Part shown: in pieces, positions 9,070 through 16,775 of the stretch
Layout: every line of letters begins with the position of its first letter
Position numbering within the stretch: the first letter of the stretch is position 1
From: Micromonospora cathayae
GTDB taxonomy: Bacteria; Actinomycetota; Actinomycetes; Mycobacteriales; Micromonosporaceae
Reading direction: 5' to 3'
DNA: 64,000 nucleotides
Assembly: GCF_028993575.1 (NCBI RefSeq)
Contig: NZ_CP118615.1
Coordinates: forward strand, 5,361,001 to 5,425,000
Program-made: the position numbers and the translations under genes
The notes under the pieces: model-generated
Databases searched by the model: none
Seen by the model: the letters and a program-made list of their open reading frames with translations, nothing else
What the model was told of the DNA's origin: nothing

Positions 9070-9402
9070 ATGGCTCAGTTCGCTGTCTTCATCTACGCAC
9101 CCGCTCCGGCCGACTGGGAGTCGGCCCCGGCAGAGGAGCTGGAGGCGCACGACCGTTTCGCCAAGCAGACCGAGGAACTCGGCGGCCAGTACGTGCACGC
9201 CTTCGCGCTGCACCCGGCCACCACCGCCAAGTCCGTCCGGCGGGACGCCGTGGTGACCGACGGGCCGTTCGTCGACTCGGAGCAGGTCGTCGGTGGATTC
9301 GGCGTGCTCGAGGCGCGCGACATGGACCACGCCCTGGAGATCCTCAAGCACTCGCCCGCCACCTGGCGCGGCGGTGTGGAGGTACGCCCCCTGCTCGGCT
9401 GA
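9070..9402 (+). CDS. YCII/DGPF-domain protein
   Basis: This small 110-residue protein of the YCII-related family carries the VTDGPFVDSEQVVGGFGVLEA signature (DGPF motif) and ends in GGVEVRPLLG. AAGGAGAG precedes the ATG. It is a paralogue of 10711-11043 and faces the ECF-type sigma factor gene convergently. DGPF proteins are the usual genomic partners and targets of ECF42 sigma factors; their biochemical activity is not established. No TGTCGA-type -35 is seen in the 155 bp upstream, so control by the neighbouring sigma factor is not evident here. Confidence 0.85.
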   Translation: MAQFAVFIYAPAPADWESAPAEELEAHDRFAKQTEELGGQYVHAFALHPATTAKSVRRDAVVTDGPFVDSEQVVGGFGVLEARDMDHALEILKHSPATWRGGVEVRPLLG

Positions 9403-9408
9403 CCGCCG

Positions 9409-9450
9409 GTCCACCCCGGACCCACCGGATCCCGGGGGTCCGGGGTGGAC
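9409..9450. terminator. Bidirectional terminator hairpin
   Basis: A perfect 15-bp inverted repeat (9409-9423 with 9436-9450, 12-nt loop) lies between the convergent YCII gene (+) and the sigma-factor gene (-). It probably ends both transcripts. Confidence 0.8.
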
Positions 9451-9466
9451 TCGGCAGGGACCGGCG

Positions 9467-10714
9467 TCAGTGCCGGGCCGACTCCGCCATCCGGGCCACC
9501 AGGAAGGCCCGTTCCGCGTCGTTGTCGGCGAGTTGCACCGCCTTCTGGTACGTGGACACGGCCTCGGCGTGCCGGCCGACCCGACGCAGCAGGTCGGCCT
9601 TGGTGGCCGCGAGGTAGCGGTAGCCGGCCAGCTGGCCGGTGCTCTCCAACCGTTCCACCTCGCCGAGTCCGGCGGCGGGGCCGCTGCGCATCGCCAGCGC
9701 CACCGCCCGGTTGAGGGCCACCACCGGCGACGGCCAGAGGGTCAGCAGGTAGTTGTAGAAGGCGAGGATGCGCTCCCAGTCCGTCTCGGCGAAGGTGGGG
9801 GCGCGCACGTACTCGGCGGCGATGGCCGCCTGCACGGTGAAGCGGCCGGGCGACCCGCCGCGCAGCGCCTCGGCCACCAGCCGGCAGCCCTCCTCGATGG
9901 CGGCCAGGTCCCACAGGGAGCGGTCCTGCTCCTCCAGCAGCAGCAGCCGCCCCTCGGCGTCCGTCCGGGTGAGCCGGCGCGCGTCGGTGACCAGCATCAA
10001 CGCCAGCAGCCCGCGGACCTCCCGCTCGTCGGGCATCAGCTCCACGAGCATCCGGGCGAGGTGCATCGCGGCGTCGACGAGATCCTCCCGCACCAGCTGC
10101 CCGCCGGACGGGGCGGTGTGTCCGGTGGTGTAGAGCAGGTAGATCACCGTGAGCACGGCGTCCAGCCGGTCCGGCAGTTCCTCGGGCGGCGGCACCCGGT
10201 ACGGGATCCGGGCCGCCATGATCTTCTTCTTGGCCCGGGTGACCCGGGCCGCCATCGTGGTCTCCGAGACCAGGAACATCCGGGAGATGTCGGCGGTGCT
10301 CATGCCGCAGATCAGGCGCAGCGTCAGCGCGATCTGGGCTTCCTTGGCCAGCGCCGGGTGGCAGCACGTGAAGACCAGCCGTAGCCGGTCGTCGCGGAAC
10401 ACGTGCTCCTCGGGCTCCTCCGTCTCGGTCACGTCGGGCTCCACGAGCAGGTGCATCTTGGACCTGAAGCGTTGCTCGCGCCGGATCGCGTCGAGCACCT
10501 TGCGTCGTGCGGTCGCCGTCAGCCAGGCGCCGGGATTGTCCGGCAGGCCGTCGGCCCAGGCACTGAGGGCCGCCACGTATGCCTCCTGGACGCACTCCTC
10601 GGCGAGGTCGAGGTCGCGCGCGACGCGCACCGTCGCGGCGAGCACGGCGGCCCACTCACGACGGTGCACATCGGCGACGAACCTCTCGAGATCGGTCGCG
10701 GCGGGTTCGGTCAC
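9467..10714 (-). CDS. ECF42-type RNA polymerase sigma factor with C-terminal extension
   Basis: The protein has 415 residues, about twice a standard ECF sigma factor. Region 2 covers DLAEECVQEAYVAALSAWADG and PGAWLTATARRKVLDAIRR (about residues 30-70). Region 4 carries the helix-turn-helix ISRMFLVSETTMAARVTRAK at about 135-155. The remaining 230 residues form an all-helical, TPR-like extension (GRHAEAVSTYQKAV near the end), the hallmark of the ECF42 group, in which the extension is needed for activity and no anti-sigma factor is encoded nearby. The GTG start overlaps the stop of the upstream DGPF gene (GTGA), so the two are translationally coupled. A matching promoter precedes that gene, which suggests autoregulation (inference). 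Confidence 0.92.
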   Translation of the reverse strand: MTEPAATDLERFVADVHRREWAAVLAATVRVARDLDLAEECVQEAYVAALSAWADGLPDNPGAWLTATARRKVLDAIRREQRFRSKMHLLVEPDVTETEEPEEHVFRDDRLRLVFTCCHPALAKEAQIALTLRLICGMSTADISRMFLVSETTMAARVTRAKKKIMAARIPYRVPPPEELPDRLDAVLTVIYLLYTTGHTAPSGGQLVREDLVDAAMHLARMLVELMPDEREVRGLLALMLVTDARRLTRTDAEGRLLLLEEQDRSLWDLAAIEEGCRLVAEALRGGSPGRFTVQAAIAAEYVRAPTFAETDWERILAFYNYLLTLWPSPVVALNRAVALAMRSGPAAGLGEVERLESTGQLAGYRYLAATKADLLRRVGRHAEAVSTYQKAVQLADNDAERAFLVARMAESARH

Positions 10715-11043
10715 GCCGAGAGCAGCGGCCGAACCTCGACACCACCACTGGCGATCGGCGTCAGCTTCGCGATGGCGGTGGCGTGCTCGATGTCCCGGGC
10801 CTCGATCACGAAGAAGCCGCCGAGGACCTCCTTGGACTCCAGGAACGGCCCGTCGGTGACCACCTCGCCACGGACCCCCCGGGCGGTGCCGGCCGGCTCC
10901 AGGGCGAACCCGTTGACGATCTTGCCGCCGAGCTCCTCGATCTTGCCCGGGAACTGCTCGTGCGCCGCCATCACCTCCGGCGGGAGATCGGCCCAACCAC
11001 CCGGGGTCTTCGACTCAAAGATCATGATCGCGTACTGAGCCAT
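10711..11043 (-). CDS. YCII/DGPF-domain protein, partner of ECF42 sigma factor
   Basis: A 110-residue YCII-family protein with VTDGPFLESKEVLGGFFVIEA and a GGVEVRPLL C-terminus. It is the first gene of a two-gene unit with the sigma factor, its TGA overlapping the sigma GTG. It is clearly related to 9070-9402 (shared DGPF core, start and C-terminus) but diverged in the N-terminal half. The family is small and structurally ferredoxin-like; no enzymatic role is established. AAGGAGAGCC precedes the ATG. Confidence 0.88.
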   Translation of the reverse strand: MAQYAIMIFESKTPGGWADLPPEVMAAHEQFPGKIEELGGKIVNGFALEPAGTARGVRGEVVTDGPFLESKEVLGGFFVIEARDIEHATAIAKLTPIASGGVEVRPLLSA

Positions 11044-11098
11044 CAGGCTCTCCTTTCAACCAGATGTCACCGTGGTCGGAGAGGTCTCCACTTAGGGC

Positions 11099-11125
11099 GA
11101 CGAACAGGTCAGGCCACATTCGACA
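11099..11125 (-). promoter_or_regulatory. Candidate ECF42-type promoter
   Basis: On the minus strand, TGTCGA (11125-11120) is followed after 17 nt by CGTC (11102-11099), about 55 bp upstream of the DGPF start. As I recall, ECF42 promoters carry TGTCGA at -35 and a CGA/TC-type -10, so the sigma factor may drive its own operon. Confidence 0.55.
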
Positions 11126-11248
11126 GCGGGTGCGGACATCATACGGCCAGTTTCGCCCGGTCTGCCGTTCTGCGCGCCCTGCGTCATCAGCACGCTACCA
11201 CTGGTCGTGACCGCTCAGCCGCTCACCACGGGGCACCGGCCCGGCCGG

Positions 11249-12622
11249 TCAGGTGCCCACCCGTAGCCAGACCGGGTCCCGGGGCCCCGCAGCGGCGACG
11301 ATCGCGTTGTACTCCGCCAGGGCCCGCTGCGCCACCGGCTCGGCACGGGCGAGCCGGTCCGCCGGCTCGACCCCGTGCCGCAGCACGTCGTCCATCGCCT
11401 CCATCACGGCCATCTGCACCCCGTACGAGCCGGGGATGATCGGCGAGTACGAGCCGGGCGTCCCGTCGGTCCGGGCGATCTGGTCGACGGCGACCCGGTG
11501 GTGCGGGTTCCCGGCGAACCAACCGTCGGCCTCCAGCCGGTCGATGGCGCTGCGGACCACCGGAGTGGACCCGCTCGCCGCCCGCCACCGGGCGGCGTTC
11601 TCCGGCGTGCCCAGGTACATCAGGAAAGCCAGCGCGCCGTCGCGGACCTCCGGGTCCAGGCCGTCGGCGAGCCAGACCGAGTCCCCGCCGATCCAGTTGC
11701 CGACCGGGGCGACCCCGTCCCGGTGCGGCAGCTCGGCCACCGCCACGTCGAACCCCTCCCGCTGCCCGGCCGCCCGCATGAAGTCGGCCTCGAAGGACGA
11801 GCCGACCCGCATCGCGACCCGCTGCCCGACGAACTCGGCCGCGTTGCCCGGCCAGTCCTCCAGGACCCCCGAGTAGCTGAAGTAGCCGCGCCGCTGCAAC
11901 CCGGCCCACCAGTCCGCCAGGGCCAGCATCGGCTCACTGGTCAGGTTGACGGTGGTGGCCCGGCCGGCGCGGCCGTTGTCCCGGTCCAGCAGCGGCGCGC
12001 CCTGCTGGCTCAGCCACTGCTGGACCAGCTTGCCGTCGTTGGGCCAGGTGACACCGCGCACGCCGGGCCGCAGCGCGGCGACCCGGGCGCAGGCCAGCTC
12101 CACCTCCCGCCAGGTCCGCGGCACGTCCCACACCCCGGCCGCCCGCAGCAGCGTGGTGTTGACGTAGAACAGCATCGTGGACGCGCTCAGCGGCAGTGAG
12201 GTGAGATCACCCTGGTAGGTGAAGAAGCCCCGGGCCGGCGCGGTCAGGTCGTCGAGCATCACCCGCTCGCCGAGGATGTGGCTGCGGCCGTCCACCGCCC
12301 GCTCGATCGAGGTGAACAGCGGCGTACCGGCGCGGGTGACGGTGTCCCGGGCCTGCCGGCTGGCCCCCGAGTAGTAGGTCGCGACGGTCGGCGGGGTGCC
12401 CGCCAGGGCCAGCCGGGACACCTCGGCCGGGATCTCCTCGTAGCCGCAGCCACGCACCGTCACCCGGTACCGGGGATGGGCCCGCTCGAACTCGGCCGCC
12501 CGCTGCCGGATCGGGTCGAGGAAGCCCGGGAACGGGTAGTCGGAGAAGAGCGCGTCGATGACGAGGCGGTCGGTGCCGGGTTCCCGGGCGTCGACCGGCG
12601 ACGGCGGGTGGGTCTGCTGCAT
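11249..12622 (-). CDS. Extracellular solute-binding-protein family (UgpB/MalE-like) homologue lacking a signal peptide
   Basis: This 457-residue protein has the family 1 solute-binding fold. LVIDALFSDYPFPGFLDPIRQ starts the first lobe, followed by FYVNTTLLRAAGVWDVPRTWREVELAC, WLSQQGAPLLDRD, and VAPVGNWIGGDSVWLADG, all typical of the UgpB/MalE class. The N-terminus MQQTHPPSPVDAREPGTDRL has no hydrophobic segment and no lipobox, and the upstream frame adds only Arg/Pro-rich sequence. The ATG at 12622 follows GGAGG. No permease or ATPase gene is adjacent. The protein is therefore probably cytoplasmic and may bind a pathway intermediate or act in self-protection rather than import (inference). 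It is divergent from the flavoprotein at 12952. Confidence 0.8.
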   Translation of the reverse strand: MQQTHPPSPVDAREPGTDRLVIDALFSDYPFPGFLDPIRQRAAEFERAHPRYRVTVRGCGYEEIPAEVSRLALAGTPPTVATYYSGASRQARDTVTRAGTPLFTSIERAVDGRSHILGERVMLDDLTAPARGFFTYQGDLTSLPLSASTMLFYVNTTLLRAAGVWDVPRTWREVELACARVAALRPGVRGVTWPNDGKLVQQWLSQQGAPLLDRDNGRAGRATTVNLTSEPMLALADWWAGLQRRGYFSYSGVLEDWPGNAAEFVGQRVAMRVGSSFEADFMRAAGQREGFDVAVAELPHRDGVAPVGNWIGGDSVWLADGLDPEVRDGALAFLMYLGTPENAARWRAASGSTPVVRSAIDRLEADGWFAGNPHHRVAVDQIARTDGTPGSYSPIIPGSYGVQMAVMEAMDDVLRHGVEPADRLARAEPVAQRALAEYNAIVAAAGPRDPVWLRVGT

Positions 12623-12951
12623 GGGTCCTCCACGACTCGGGCTGCCGGGAAGCGGCCGGCGCCGGGCACGAGCGGGCACGCCGGCCGTCCGGCGGGGCCG
12701 GTCGGGGCGCGTGCGCCCAGCTTGCCCCCGGTGACGCGGGGACGCATCTTCGTACGTGTCCTCCGCCGCCGCGGTGCGCGGGGCCCACGGTCGGCGTGAC
12801 CGGCGGCGGCGCACGGCCCCCCGTCGGGGCGGCCGGCAGCAGCGCACGGCAGGAGATGAACGCCCCGGCCACGCCGGGCGAGGCTGGCCAGGATAGCCGG
12901 GCGGCGTGGCCGCACGCCGCCCCCCGCCCGAGAGCGAGGACGAGCGAACCC
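12623..12951. other. Divergent intergenic region
   Basis: These 329 bp separate the solute-binding-protein homologue (-) from the acyl-CoA-dehydrogenase-fold flavoprotein (+) and must contain both promoters. The stretch is very GC-rich. I see no clear -35/-10 pair, operator palindrome or small gene. Confidence 0.5.
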
Positions 12952-14184
12952 ATGGCAGTCGCGACGAACGCCACCCCGCGCCGGCGTCCCGTTCCGGATC
13001 CGACCGTCCCCACCGGGGCGGAGATCCTGGCCCGGGCCGAGCGGATCGCGCCGGACCTGGTGGCCCGACAGGCCGAGACCGAGGACCGCACCTACTACGC
13101 GCCGGACACCCACCAGGCGTTCCGTGAGGCCGGCTTCTACCGGATCCTGGTCCCCCGCCGCTACGGCGGCTACGAGCTGGGTGTCGACACCTTCATCCGG
13201 GTGGTGCAGACGCTCACCGCAGCCTGCCCGTCGACGGGCTGGATGTACTGTCTCGGCTCGGCGCACGCCCTGGCGGTGGGCTCGCTGTTCCCGGAACGCG
13301 CCCAGGCCGAGCTGTTCGCCGACCCGGACTTCATCTGTCCGGCGACGGTCAACCCGAGCGGCACCGCCGAGCGGGTCGACGGCGGCTGGCGGGTCAGCGG
13401 CACCTGGAACTACTGCTCCGGGTCGCCGTACGCGACGCACTTCATGGGGCACGCGCTGGTGCACCCGGACGACGGCGGGGAGCCCGCCCCGATGCTGTTC
13501 GTCGCGCCGGCCAGCCAGTGGCGGCGGCTCGACGACTGGGGTGGGCAGCTCGGGCTGCGCGGCAGCGGGTCGCACAGCATCACCATCGACGGGGCGGTGG
13601 TCCCGGAGCACCTGACCCTGCCGCACCACCTCAGCCAGGTCGACGTCACCGCCGGCACCCCGGGGCGGGACCTGCACGGGCCCGAGTACGGCGGCGGTCA
13701 GATGAGCTTCATGGTGCTGGAGGACGCGGTGCTCGCCCTCGGCATGGCCCAGGGCGCGCTGGCCGCGTACGAGGAACTGATGGCCCAGCGCACCACCATC
13801 TTCCCGCCGATCCAGCCGCGCCGCGCGGACCCGGACTTCCAGCTCTGGTACGGCACCGCGGCGGGCCTGATCGCCACCGCCGAGGCGGCCGTGCACAACG
13901 TGATCAGCCAGTGGCAGGAGCTGACCGAGGCCGGTCCGGCGGCGATCACCCCCGAGCGGGAGCTGCGCCTGGCGGCGGTGTGCCACGAGGCGACCCAGCT
14001 GTGCTGGCGGGCGGTGCAGGGGCACCTGTACCCCACCGCCGGGTCCAGCGCGGTCCGGCGGGGCGCGCGGATGGAGCGGATCTGGCGGGACATGTCGATG
14101 CAGCACACGCACGCCGGCATCGCCGTCTACCTGGGGGCGATCGCCAAGCGGGAGCTGGCCCGCGCCCGGTTCGACGTGTCCTGA
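12952..14184 (+). CDS. Acyl-CoA-dehydrogenase-fold flavin monooxygenase (group D, HsaA/DszC-like)
   Basis: The protein has 410 residues with the acyl-CoA dehydrogenase fold: N-terminal helical domain with FREAGFYRILVPRRYGGYE, a middle beta domain (VDGGWRVSGTWNYCSGSPYA, LRGSGSHSITIDGAVVPE) and a C-terminal four-helix domain. The catalytic Glu of true acyl-CoA dehydrogenases is not evident, and the pattern RGSGSxxI matches flavin-dependent hydroxylases such as HsaA, DszC and antibiotic N- or C-hydroxylases. These use reduced flavin supplied by a partner reductase. A second family member is at 29646-30827. The ATG follows GAGGACGAGCGAACCC. The 42-bp palindrome just downstream ends the transcript. 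Confidence 0.85.
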   Translation: MAVATNATPRRRPVPDPTVPTGAEILARAERIAPDLVARQAETEDRTYYAPDTHQAFREAGFYRILVPRRYGGYELGVDTFIRVVQTLTAACPSTGWMYCLGSAHALAVGSLFPERAQAELFADPDFICPATVNPSGTAERVDGGWRVSGTWNYCSGSPYATHFMGHALVHPDDGGEPAPMLFVAPASQWRRLDDWGGQLGLRGSGSHSITIDGAVVPEHLTLPHHLSQVDVTAGTPGRDLHGPEYGGGQMSFMVLEDAVLALGMAQGALAAYEELMAQRTTIFPPIQPRRADPDFQLWYGTAAGLIATAEAAVHNVISQWQELTEAGPAAITPERELRLAAVCHEATQLCWRAVQGHLYPTAGSSAVRRGARMERIWRDMSMQHTHAGIAVYLGAIAKRELARARFDVS

Positions 14185-14199
14185 GCAGCGACCGCCACG

Positions 14200-14241
14200 A
14201 CGGTCGGGGCCCCTCCTGCGCGCAGGAGGGGCCCCGACCGT
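14200..14241. terminator. Perfect 42-bp palindrome, bidirectional terminator
   Basis: Positions 14200-14220 and 14221-14241 are exact reverse complements with no unpaired centre. The palindrome lies between the convergent flavoprotein (+) and P450 (-) genes, 15 bp after the first stop. In RNA at least 19 pairs could form with a minimal loop. Confidence 0.85.
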
Positions 14242-14281
14242 ACGGTGAGGACGACCGGTGGGCCGTCCTCACCGCGGGTGT

Positions 14282-15526
14282 TCACGCGGAGGCGGCCGCC
14301 GGCACGGTCAGCCGGACCGGCAGGGCGCGGTGGCCGTTCATGATGAACGTCGGCAGCGGCTGGAGTTCGGCCGCGTCCACCGCCAGGCTCAGGTCCGGGA
14401 ACCGGTCGAACAGGGTGGACAGCCCCACCGTGGCGACCATCCGGGCGATACCGGCGCCCAGGCAGTAGTGCGGTCCGTGGCCGAACGACAGGTGTTCCTT
14501 GTCGGCCCGGGTCACGTCGAACTCGCAGGCGCTCTCGCCGTGCAGCGCCGGGTCGCGGCCCACCCCGCTGTAGTTGACCAGGATCGGGTCGCCCTGCGGG
14601 ATGGTCACGCCGTCCAGCTCGACGTCGGTGACCGCGTACCGCAGCGGCAGGTGCGCCAGCGGCGACTCCACCCGCAACGTCTCGTCGATGACCGCGTCCC
14701 AGCCGATCTTCCCGGACAGCACGAGTTCCCGCTGCTCGGGGTGGGTGAGCAGCGCGGTGATCGCGTTGTCGAAGAAGTTGATGGTGGTCTCCGACCCGGC
14801 GCCGAGGATGGCGAAGATGGTGTCGGTCAGTTCCTGCTCGCTGAGCCGGGAGCCGTCGGTGTCCCGGGCGGCGATCAGGTCGCTGGTGATGTCCTCGCCG
14901 GGGTTGCGGCGCTTCTCGGCGATCAGGTCGGCCATCGCGCCCCGCCAGCCGGCCAGCACGGCCTGGGCCTGCTCGGGGGTGACGGTGGTGTCCACCATCA
15001 TGTCGATCACCTTGGCCGTCTTGGCCCGGGCGTCCTCGGACATGCCGATCAGGTCGGCGACCAGCCGGGCCGGCAGCGGGTACGCGAACATGGCGCGCAG
15101 GTCCACCACCTCGCCGTGCCCGCCGGCGGCGGCGAGGCCGTCCACCAGCTCGTTGGTCAGCTCGACCACCCGGGGCCGGATGGCCTCGGTACGGCGCGGA
15201 CTGAACGCGGCCCCGACCAGCCGGCGCAGCCGCACGTGGTCCTTGCCGTACGCGGTGACCATGTTGTCCATCGCGATCCAGCTGATCATCTCCCAGTCCG
15301 GGGGGATCTGGCCGTTGATGAACGCGGGCCAGTGGTTGCGGGCGCTCTTGGTGACCCGCGGATCGCTGAGGATCTTCTTCACCCCGGCGTAGCTGTTGAC
15401 CGACCAGGCGAGGACCCCGCCCGGCAGTTCGACCTGGACGGCGGGTCCCTGCGCCCGCAGGCCGGCCGCTTCGGAGTGCAGGTCGCGGCCCGTGGTGTCG
15501 AGGGCGACCGGACAGTGCTGTGCCAT
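14282..15526 (-). CDS. Cytochrome P450
   Basis: This 414-residue P450 has all core motifs. The I-helix is [10 protein letters not shown] (about residues 235-244), with Glu-Thr at the usual acid-alcohol pair. The K-helix ExxR is [17 protein letters not shown], and the heme loop is [15 protein letters not shown] with the axial Cys. The style is that of bacterial class I enzymes from antibiotic pathways, needing ferredoxin and reductase from elsewhere. It is the last gene of the leftward unit methyltransferase, BBE, NRPS, condensation, carrier, dioxygenase, P450. Substrates may be carrier-bound amino acids or the core (inference). The ATG at 15526 follows AGGAGAGA. Oxygenation or ring closure is the likely chemistry. 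Confidence 0.93.
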   Translation of the reverse strand: MAQHCPVALDTTGRDLHSEAAGLRAQGPAVQVELPGGVLAWSVNSYAGVKKILSDPRVTKSARNHWPAFINGQIPPDWEMISWIAMDNMVTAYGKDHVRLRRLVGAAFSPRRTEAIRPRVVELTNELVDGLAAAGGHGEVVDLRAMFAYPLPARLVADLIGMSEDARAKTAKVIDMMVDTTVTPEQAQAVLAGWRGAMADLIAEKRRNPGEDITSDLIAARDTDGSRLSEQELTDTIFAILGAGSETTINFFDNAITALLTHPEQRELVLSGKIGWDAVIDETLRVESPLAHLPLRYAVTDVELDGVTIPQGDPILVNYSGVGRDPALHGESACEFDVTRADKEHLSFGHGPHYCLGAGIARMVATVGLSTLFDRFPDLSLAVDAAELQPLPTFIMNGHRALPVRLTVPAAASA

Positions 15527-15600
15527 CCATTCTCTCCTGGTTCTCGTGGGCTGCGCCGACGGCCCCGCTCGCGGGGCCGTCGGCGGACGGTCGTCGGTGG

Positions 15601-16434
15601 TCAGTCGTCCGCGACCAGGTGGTACGGGTCGTCCATCTCGTACCAGCCGAGGCCCGGCGGGCAGCGGTCGTAGCCGAGCAGCCGGCGCACCTCCTCGGGG
15701 TACGCGCGGACCGCCTCGCGGGGCACCGCGAGGTACTGGTTCTCCTCCTGCCGGAGGTTGCCCAGGTCGTACGCGATGGTCATGCCGGTCCGGGCCGTCG
15801 CGGCGGTGTTCGCGCCGCCGCCGTGGTAGACCCCGCCCAGCCAGATCAGGCCGGATCCGGCCGCCATCTCGGTGGGGATCGCCTCGGCGGTGGTCGGCGC
15901 CCGCTCGTCGTCCCAGTGGTGGCTGCCGGGGATGACCATGGTGCCGCCGTTGGCGGCGGTGAACTCGCTCATCGCCACCATGAGCTGGACGCGGGTGGTG
16001 GGTCCTGGGTGTCGGTTCAGGTGCAGCGCGTCGTCCCGGTGCAGCGGCTGACGGCCCTGACCGGGGTGGATCTGGATGAGCTGCGTGATGCTGATCTGGA
16101 TCGACGGCACCATCTCGATCCGGGACCGCCCCATCCACATCACGGCCGGCCGCTGCATGATGCGCCGCGCCGGGCCGAGGAACAGCGGATGGGTGACCAC
16201 CGGCGTCAGGCCGGTGGTGCGGGCGAACAACGACGACACCCGTCGGGTGCGGACGCCGTTGTACCAGTCGCCGCAGTACTCGGTGTCTCCCAGCGACGGT
16301 CCCAGGTCGGCCCAGAGCCGGTGGAGGACGTCGTCGGGAACCAGGTCCTCGACGATGACGGCGCCGTCCTCCTCCAGGATCTGGACCACGTCGTCGAGAT
16401 CGGTGTCGGGTTTGACCCGGGTCAGCTCGGGCAT
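15601..16434 (-). CDS. Phytanoyl-CoA dioxygenase (PhyH) family Fe(II)/2-oxoglutarate oxygenase
   Basis: A 277-residue member of the PhyH branch. The facial triad is visible: HRDD (His and first Asp) in [15 protein letters not shown] at about residues 126-140, the distal His in GVYHGGGAN, and the 2-oxoglutarate-binding Arg in [21 protein letters not shown] is the conserved family loop. PhyH enzymes in biosynthetic clusters hydroxylate, halogenate or epoxidise amino acids and scaffolds. Asp rather than Gly/Ala at the second ligand position argues for hydroxylase, not halogenase, activity. It lies 30 bp downstream of the free carrier protein, so a carrier-bound substrate is plausible (inference). 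Confidence 0.9.
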   Translation of the reverse strand: MPELTRVKPDTDLDDVVQILEEDGAVIVEDLVPDDVLHRLWADLGPSLGDTEYCGDWYNGVRTRRVSSLFARTTGLTPVVTHPLFLGPARRIMQRPAVMWMGRSRIEMVPSIQISITQLIQIHPGQGRQPLHRDDALHLNRHPGPTTRVQLMVAMSEFTAANGGTMVIPGSHHWDDERAPTTAEAIPTEMAAGSGLIWLGGVYHGGGANTAATARTGMTIAYDLGNLRQEENQYLAVPREAVRAYPEEVRRLLGYDRCPPGLGWYEMDDPYHLVADD

Positions 16435-16464
16435 GTGTTGCTCACTTTCTCCGGTTCCCCGGCC

Positions 16465-16740
16465 TCATCCGTGGGCCGGGCTGGTTGTGCGGTGCAGCAC
16501 GCTGTCGGTGAGGGACGCCAGCGTCGGGTCGTCCTCGAAGATGTCGCCGACGTCGATCAGCACGTCGAGGTCCTCCTCGATGCGGGACACGATCCGGACC
16601 GCCGCGACCGAGTCGCCGCTCAGCTCGAAGAACGTGGCGTCCGGCTGGTCGCCGGAGACGGTGAGCACCTCCCGCCAGATGTCCGCCACCCGTTGCCGGA
16701 TGAGCTCCTCGCGGTCGTGCCCGATGCTCTTACCGGTCAT
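16465..16740 (-). CDS. Free-standing peptidyl/acyl carrier protein
   Basis: A 91-residue carrier protein with phosphopantetheine site FFELSGDSVAAVRIVSRIEE, the attachment Ser being at about residue 43. It has the typical helix-loop pattern and Asp/Glu-rich surface. DSV in place of the common HSL or DSL is within the range of type II PCPs. It lies 35 bp downstream of the condensation gene and is preceded by AAGGAGG. In C-1027 the corresponding protein SgcC2 carries beta-tyrosine through hydroxylation and ester formation. The same role is inferred here from the neighbouring condensation, adenylation and aminomutase genes. Confidence 0.92.
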   Translation of the reverse strand: MTGKSIGHDREELIRQRVADIWREVLTVSGDQPDATFFELSGDSVAAVRIVSRIEEDLDVLIDVGDIFEDDPTLASLTDSVLHRTTSPAHG

Positions 16741-16775
16741 CGCGTTTCCTCCTTGTCGATCGGTGGGTGGGCCGG

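Noticed and set aside
15601..16434. Non-heme iron halogenase
   Set aside because: The second iron ligand is Asp (HRDD), whereas halogenases of this fold have Gly or Ala there.
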